Assembly: GCA_963825555.1 (NCBI GenBank)
Contig: CAWGTZ010000026.1
Coordinates: 62,001-126,000 of the forward strand
Reading direction: 5' to 3'
DNA: 64,000 nucleotides
Source of the DNA: JAGVSR01 sp963825555
GTDB lineage: Bacteria; Pseudomonadota; Alphaproteobacteria; Rhizobiales; Hyphomicrobiaceae
Part shown: one piece after another, positions 60,257 through 64,000 of the stretch
How positions within the stretch are numbered: the first letter of the stretch is position 1
How the letters are laid out: the number at the start of each line of letters is the position of its first letter
Position numbers and translations under genes: made by a program
Notes under the pieces: model-generated
What the model saw: only the letters and a program-made list of their open reading frames with translations
What the model was told of the DNA's origin: nothing
Database searches by the model: none

Positions 60257-61515
60257 GCCGACCGCTCCTTCAGAATGTAGAGGTGGAACCCGCCGTAGAT
60301 GGCCGAGCGGTCGCGCGCGATGTAGCGGCGGGAAGCCTCCTCTTCATACCGCCACTGATCGAGGATGGCGTCCGGTATGCGGCCCGGAAGGATTGTCTCA
60401 TCGCCCGCGGTGCGGAAGATGACGCGAGCCCCCGGCCTCGCCGTGCGCGTGATCTCACGCCAGAGATCGGCGAGGACCTCATCGGTCATCCAGTCCTGGG
60501 CGTCGAGCAGAACGTAGCGGTCGATATGCCCCGGCGGCAGCGCGCGCAGCTGATCCGAAAAGGAGGCGTTGCGGATCTGTATCCTGTAAGCCCGGTCGCG
60601 GACGGATTCGTAGTTCTTCTTCTGCAGATAGGGCGGCAGCGCTGCGTTACCGTGCGTGTCGTAGCAGCGGCCGAAAGCTTGCCAGGCAAAATAGTTGTCT
60701 TTCAGATCGAAGCCGCAGGCCAGGCGGGCCAGTCGTTCTTCAACGACCTCGTGCATCGGACGACCGCCCGACAGTGCATCGTATTGAGCGGGCGGAATGC
60801 CCAGCCCGAACAGGGATGAGCGCTGGTTCAGAACGGCCCGGACAAAGCGTTTCTTGAAAAGCGGCTTCAGTTCGCGTTCGTAGATTTCACGCTGCTCGTT
60901 GAGCGAGCGGGCCTTCATGATGACGCCGGGGTCGCGCCCGTAGAGGCGAGCTGCAAGATGCCCCGCGCTGACGAACCGGCCGAGAAGCCCAGTACGGTAG
61001 AAGCCTCGCGCGAAGCGCTCGATACGCCGCCGTCCGCTGAGTTCGCGGCTGTCCCAGTAGCTCCGCGTTTCCTCATCCAGTCTGCGGCGGATATGCCGAT
61101 CGTAGACTGCGATGTTGGCTGCCTGATCGGCCGCACCGAAGAAATTCAGAAAGGCTTCGTAGTCAGGAAGATGCCGCGCGGCGGCAATCTTCAGGCGGTT
61201 AAGAGCGATGTGCGAAGTGTTGAGATCGACAGCGATGATCTCGCCCGGATCAGCAGTCAGATAAGACAGGGCGTTGCAGCCACCGGACGCAATCGTAATC
61301 AGGCGATGATGCGGAGCGATCTCAAGCGCCTCCATATCGACAACAGGGTCTTCCCAGATCTGCGGATAGACCAGATTCGAGAACGCGAAGGTGAACGCGC
61401 GCTCGGTCAGCCCTGCGCGTGAAAGCAGCCGGTTGCGATGCACCGCGGCCCCCACGAGTGAACTGCTGCGCCGACGTGAGATTTCGAGCCCAGCCGCGGG
61501 GTGCAAACGTTCCAT
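60253..61515 (-). CDS. btaA: S-adenosylmethionine:diacylglycerol 3-amino-3-carboxypropyl transferase BtaA
   Basis: BtaA moves the aminocarboxypropyl group of SAM onto diacylglycerol, the first step of DGTS synthesis. The 420-residue protein belongs to the DUF3419/BtaA family, with FAFSNLVYPQIWEDPVVDME, the SAM motif TIASGGCNALSYLTADP, VDLNTSHIALNRLKIAA, and the late DAQDWMTDEVLADLWREI and VIFRTAGDETILPGR. Length matches characterised BtaA proteins. It starts three bases after the agt stop and overlaps btaB. Confidence 0.93.
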   Translation of the reverse strand: MERLHPAAGLEISRRRSSSLVGAAVHRNRLLSRAGLTERAFTFAFSNLVYPQIWEDPVVDMEALEIAPHHRLITIASGGCNALSYLTADPGEIIAVDLNTSHIALNRLKIAAARHLPDYEAFLNFFGAADQAANIAVYDRHIRRRLDEETRSYWDSRELSGRRRIERFARGFYRTGLLGRFVSAGHLAARLYGRDPGVIMKARSLNEQREIYERELKPLFKKRFVRAVLNQRSSLFGLGIPPAQYDALSGGRPMHEVVEERLARLACGFDLKDNYFAWQAFGRCYDTHGNAALPPYLQKKNYESVRDRAYRIQIRNASFSDQLRALPPGHIDRYVLLDAQDWMTDEVLADLWREITRTARPGARVIFRTAGDETILPGRIPDAILDQWRYEEEASRRYIARDRSAIYGGFHLYILKERSA

Positions 61516-61518
61516 CTG

Positions 61519-62613
61519 TCAGGATCTCCGGAGTGCGGCAGGGCCGCATGTTTGATGCTGTGAGCTATGTGCCTTCCTGGACAACATCGCGGTTTGCGGT
61601 GCGCCGTGCAGCGCGGCACGCGCCTCATGGATGTTGCTCAGGAACATTTCGGCGGTGCGGCGCCACGTGAAGTTTTCCGCGCGGGCGCGGGCATTGCGGC
61701 GATCAAGGCTCAAGGCGCCCACCATGGCGACCGAGAGGTTCTGATCGAGGTAGCCGCTAATGCCATGTTCCAGAATGTCCTTCGGACCGGTCACCGGATA
61801 GGCGGCGACGGGCAGTCCGGATGCCAGCGCTTCGAGGATGACGAGCCCGAATGTGTCTGTGCGGCTGGGAAAGACGAAAACATCCGCAGAGGCGTAATGG
61901 TTCGCGAGATCTTCTCCCAGCCGGCGGCCGGAAAACCTGACATGCGGGTAGCGTTCCTGAAGGTAGGATAGATGTGGACCGTCACCGACGACGGCCTTGA
62001 TTCCGGGAACGTCGGCATTGAGAAAGGCCTCGATGTTCTTCTCGCGCGACACGCGTCCGACGTAGAGGAAGACGGGGCCCTCGGTGCCGAACAGGCGCTG
62101 GGGCCGCGGCCGGAAGAGATCAGTGTCGACACCTCGCGTCCAGGGCAGCGGAGATTGGAACCCTCGCGCGGCAAGCTCGCGCCTCAGGGACGGCGTGGCC
62201 ACCATCATGCCGGCACTGGGCCGGTGGAACCGGCGCAAGGCCGCATACGTCCATGCTTTGGGAACGGCCATGTGCGCGGCCAGATATTCAGGAAAGCGCG
62301 TGTGAAAGCTTGTGGTGAACGGCAGCCTCCTCTTGCGGCAGTAAGCCCGTGCCATCCATCCAACCGGCCCTTCTGTGGCGATATGGATGTGGTCCGCGCA
62401 TATCTCGTTGATCCGGAGCTCTGCCCGCTTGGCGTTGGGAATGGCGACCTCGATCTCCGGGTAACGGGGGAGAGCGACGGTCGAGAAGTCCTCGGGCGTC
62501 AGAAACGCGATCCGCACACCGAGTCTCGGCGCTTCGGCGGCCAGCCGATTGTAGGTTGCCAGAACACCGTTGATCTGCGGGGACCAGGCGTCGGTGGCAA
62601 TGAGGATTTTCAT
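61519..62613 (-). CDS. Family 4 glycosyltransferase, likely diacylglycerol glycosyltransferase Agt
   Basis: A 364-residue GT-B enzyme. The N-terminal half starts MKILIATDAWSPQINGVLAT and has DHIHIATEGPVGWMARAYCR. The C-terminal half has FLYVGRVSREKNIEAFL and the donor-binding E-x7-E region SRTDTFGLVILEALASGLPV. It matches the Agt type, which makes glucosyl- or glucuronosyl-diacylglycerol under phosphate starvation in Agrobacterium. Its ATG directly follows the plcP stop with no gap. The C-terminus has an unusual polar tail. Donor sugar is not predictable. Confidence 0.86.
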   Translation of the reverse strand: MKILIATDAWSPQINGVLATYNRLAAEAPRLGVRIAFLTPEDFSTVALPRYPEIEVAIPNAKRAELRINEICADHIHIATEGPVGWMARAYCRKRRLPFTTSFHTRFPEYLAAHMAVPKAWTYAALRRFHRPSAGMMVATPSLRRELAARGFQSPLPWTRGVDTDLFRPRPQRLFGTEGPVFLYVGRVSREKNIEAFLNADVPGIKAVVGDGPHLSYLQERYPHVRFSGRRLGEDLANHYASADVFVFPSRTDTFGLVILEALASGLPVAAYPVTGPKDILEHGISGYLDQNLSVAMVGALSLDRRNARARAENFTWRRTAEMFLSNIHEARAALHGAPQTAMLSRKAHSSQHQTCGPAALRRS

Positions 62614-63420
62614 CTAGGCCGCCGCCGTCAGGTTGTCGTGTGTCGCTTCGGTGGTCTGCCGGACGGCGTCGCCGATGCTCCAATGCACGATCTTGAGTTC
62701 GCCTGCGTGCGTCTCCACGATGGCTGTCGCGCTTTCCACCCAGTCGCCGCAGTTCAAGTAATGCACGCCATCGATCATGTGGTCGGCCGCGTGGTGAATG
62801 TGGCCGCAGATCACTCCGTCCGCATTGTGCCGGCGCGCGACGTCCGACAGCGCTTGCTCGAATTCGCCGATGAAATTGACCGCGCCCTTGACCCTCCGCT
62901 TCAGGAAGGCTGAAAGGGACCAATAGCCCAGACCAAGTTTCTGGCGCGCCCAGTTGAGTGGGCGGTTGGTCCAGAGCGCCAACTCGTAGGAGCGGTCGCC
63001 GAGAAACGCGAGCCACTTGGCGTAGCGCACGACAACGTCGAATTCGTCGCCGTGCATGACGACGTACGTCTTGCCGGTCGCCGTTGTATATAAGGCATCA
63101 CGGCGAATTTCGATTCCGCCGAAGTTGAGGCCGCAATAGTCGCGCAGCGCCTCGTCGTGGTTGCCGGGAATGAAGACGATACGCGCGCCCTTGCGGGCCT
63201 TGCGCAGCAGCTTCTGGATGACGTCGTTATGGGATTGCGGCCAGTGAGGCCCGCGCTTCACCTTCCAGAAATCTACGATGTCGCCGACAAGGTAATAAGT
63301 GTCGGCTTCATTCTCCTTGAGAAAGTCGAGAAGAGCGTGGGCCTGAGCGGCCTTTGTGCCGAGATGAATATCGGAGATGAAGATCGTCCGGAAGGCCGTC
63401 TCGGCTCGGGCGTCTGTCAC
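62614..63420 (-). CDS. plcP: Calcineurin-like metallophosphoesterase, likely phospholipase C PlcP
   Basis: PlcP hydrolyses phosphatidylcholine and phosphatidylethanolamine to diacylglycerol during phosphate limitation in Sinorhizobium and marine bacteria. The 268-residue metallophosphoesterase has SDIHLGTKAAQAHALLDFL, GDIVDFWKVK, GNHDEALRDYCGLNFGG, MHGDEFD and CGHIHHAADHMIDG, a full set of metal ligands. It is related to LpxH, and annotation pipelines may call it UDP-2,3-diacylglucosamine diphosphatase. The adjoining glycosyltransferase and bta genes favour PlcP. The start is GTG at 63420 with a GAGG site. It leads the operon. Confidence 0.87.
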   Translation of the reverse strand: MTDARAETAFRTIFISDIHLGTKAAQAHALLDFLKENEADTYYLVGDIVDFWKVKRGPHWPQSHNDVIQKLLRKARKGARIVFIPGNHDEALRDYCGLNFGGIEIRRDALYTTATGKTYVVMHGDEFDVVVRYAKWLAFLGDRSYELALWTNRPLNWARQKLGLGYWSLSAFLKRRVKGAVNFIGEFEQALSDVARRHNADGVICGHIHHAADHMIDGVHYLNCGDWVESATAIVETHAGELKIVHWSIGDAVRQTTEATHDNLTAAA

Positions 63421-63463
63421 GGCGCGCCTCGATTCGCTGTCTTTTTCATCCTGGCGGGAGGAA

Positions 63464-63492
63464 GCCTGAAATCTGTTTCAGGCGTGTGACAG
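63464..63492 (-). promoter_or_regulatory. PhoB-box-like sequence and inverted repeat upstream of plcP
   Basis: On the minus strand CTGTCAC-ACGC-CTGAAAC (63492-63475) has the 7-4-7 spacing of a Pho box, with one perfect and one imperfect half. It overlaps the perfect repeat GCCTGAAA-N4-TTTCAGGC (63464-63483). The position, about 55 bases upstream of the GTG, suits an activator site or operator. Confidence 0.45.
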
Positions 63493-63586
63493 CAGGTCCG
63501 GCTCCGTATGGACAAAATGCATCACCCCGACCGCAAGGGCCGGGGCGATGGGTTAACGCAGAGGTGGTCGAAGATCGAAGACCTGA

Positions 63587-64000
63587 TCAGCCTCTCAGGC
63601 GGTTGCGGACGATCAGTGGAAGTTCCTCGTCCTGCGGATCCGAGTCGGCACCGAACTGGCGACCCTCACCGGCACTCCACCACCGATCCGACGCCGGTGC
63701 CGGCTGCTGCTGAGTGGCACGCGCTGCGGGCGTATAGCCCTGCTGATAGGAGGATGTCTCCGCCGGGCGGTTCTGGGCTGACGCCGCCGCTGGACGCTGC
63801 GCCATGGGCGAACCGCCAAACCAGGCATCAATAAGGTCCAGTTCCTCCGCCGAAAGCTGCAGGCCTTGGCTGCGGCAGCGGGCAATTACGAAATTGCGGA
63901 AGCGGCTGGAGAACAGGTTGGCAGAGGCCCCCTGCTCAAACCAGGGATCAGTCTCGCTGACCACCTCGAGCACGAAACGGACGTCGTCGCGCTTGATGTT
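63587..64000 (-). CDS. C-terminal part of a protein cut by the right window edge
   Basis: About 137 residues of a C-terminus that continues past 64000. The visible part starts NIKRDDVRFVLEVVSETDPW and runs through NLFSSRFRNFVIARCRSQG and LSAEELDLIDAWFGG. A low-complexity Gln/Ala/Pro tail follows, ending RNRLRG. The first 60 residues are compact and helical and could be a small winged-helix or similar domain; I cannot name it. It is upstream of plcP on the same strand, separated by 166 bases. Confidence 0.7.
   Translation of the reverse strand, partial: NIKRDDVRFVLEVVSETDPWFEQGASANLFSSRFRNFVIARCRSQGLQLSAEELDLIDAWFGGSPMAQRPAAASAQNRPAETSSYQQGYTPAARATQQQPAPASDRWWSAGEGRQFGADSDPQDEELPLIVRNRLRG

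Noticed and set aside
62614..63420. LpxH-type UDP-2,3-diacylglucosamine diphosphatase
   Set aside because: Same superfamily, but the operon with a diacylglycerol glycosyltransferase and btaAB fits PlcP better. Many Rhizobiales use LpxI for the LpxH step. A tree would decide.

Overview
The window is ordinary bacterial chromosome, about 60-65% GC by eye. It looks like an alphaproteobacterium of the Rhizobiales/Hyphomicrobiales type. Support for this comes from the gene families and neighbourhoods: hemC facing tsaD-gpsA, rsmI-yraN with gshB and comM, hslV-hslU beside hisB-DUF2628-hisH, ispA-mtgA-rpmF, and phaR facing phaA-phaB. I see no rRNA, prophage, insertion sequence, integrase or CRISPR array. 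The one RNA gene found is a tRNA-Thr(CGT). A pqqC gene and betaine-lipid genes would fit a methylotrophic or aquatic relative, but I do not name a genus.

Layout, left to right. 1-9 kb: hemC (cut by the edge), tsaD, gpsA, a small secreted protein, tRNA-Thr, a solitary pqqC, rlmN, two tandem paralogous membrane proteins, a Trp-rich phasin-like protein and an Ala/Pro-rich exported protein. 9-14 kb: argG, a zinc alcohol dehydrogenase, a GY-repeat exported protein with a strong terminator, a MipA-like outer-membrane protein and terC. 14-21 kb: a broken comM, gshB, pal, yraN, rsmI and a DUF1287 protein. 21-27 kb: gluQ, a universal stress protein, cfa, a frameshifted FeeM-like N-acyl amino acid synthase, and leuC. 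27-33 kb: a lysR and trxB pair separated by an SMP-30-like secreted protein and an autotransporter with one in-frame amber stop. 33-39 kb: an alpha/beta hydrolase, two small zincin-type proteins side by side, a frameshifted small gene, leuD, a glyoxalase, a DUF2244 protein, nth and a beta-helix protein. 39-47 kb: hisF-MFS facing a TetR regulator across two matching operator-like sites, ynfA, proB-proA, a cupin, and a tetR-hydrolase unit. 47-54 kb: hslV-sORF-hslU, hisB-DUF2628-hisH, ispA, mtgA, rpmF. 54-64 kb: a PAS-GGDEF-EAL protein, phaR, phaA-phaB, a tight plcP-agt-btaA-btaB operon, and one gene cut by the right edge.

Two metabolic themes stand out. phaA and phaB make (R)-3-hydroxybutyryl-CoA for PHB storage, with the granule regulator PhaR encoded divergently. 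The last operon encodes a complete membrane-lipid remodelling route: PlcP would strip phospholipid headgroups to diacylglycerol, Agt would glycosylate it, and BtaA/BtaB would turn it into the phosphorus-free betaine lipid DGTS. A PhoB-box-like sequence lies upstream of that operon. Cfa and the FeeM-like gene add to the lipid-related content.

Four genes carry lesions: comM (deletion plus frameshift at a perfect inverted repeat), the FeeM-like gene, a small helical gene at 35.5 kb (G-tract frameshift), and the autotransporter (TAG). They may be real decay or assembly errors, and sequence alone cannot say which.
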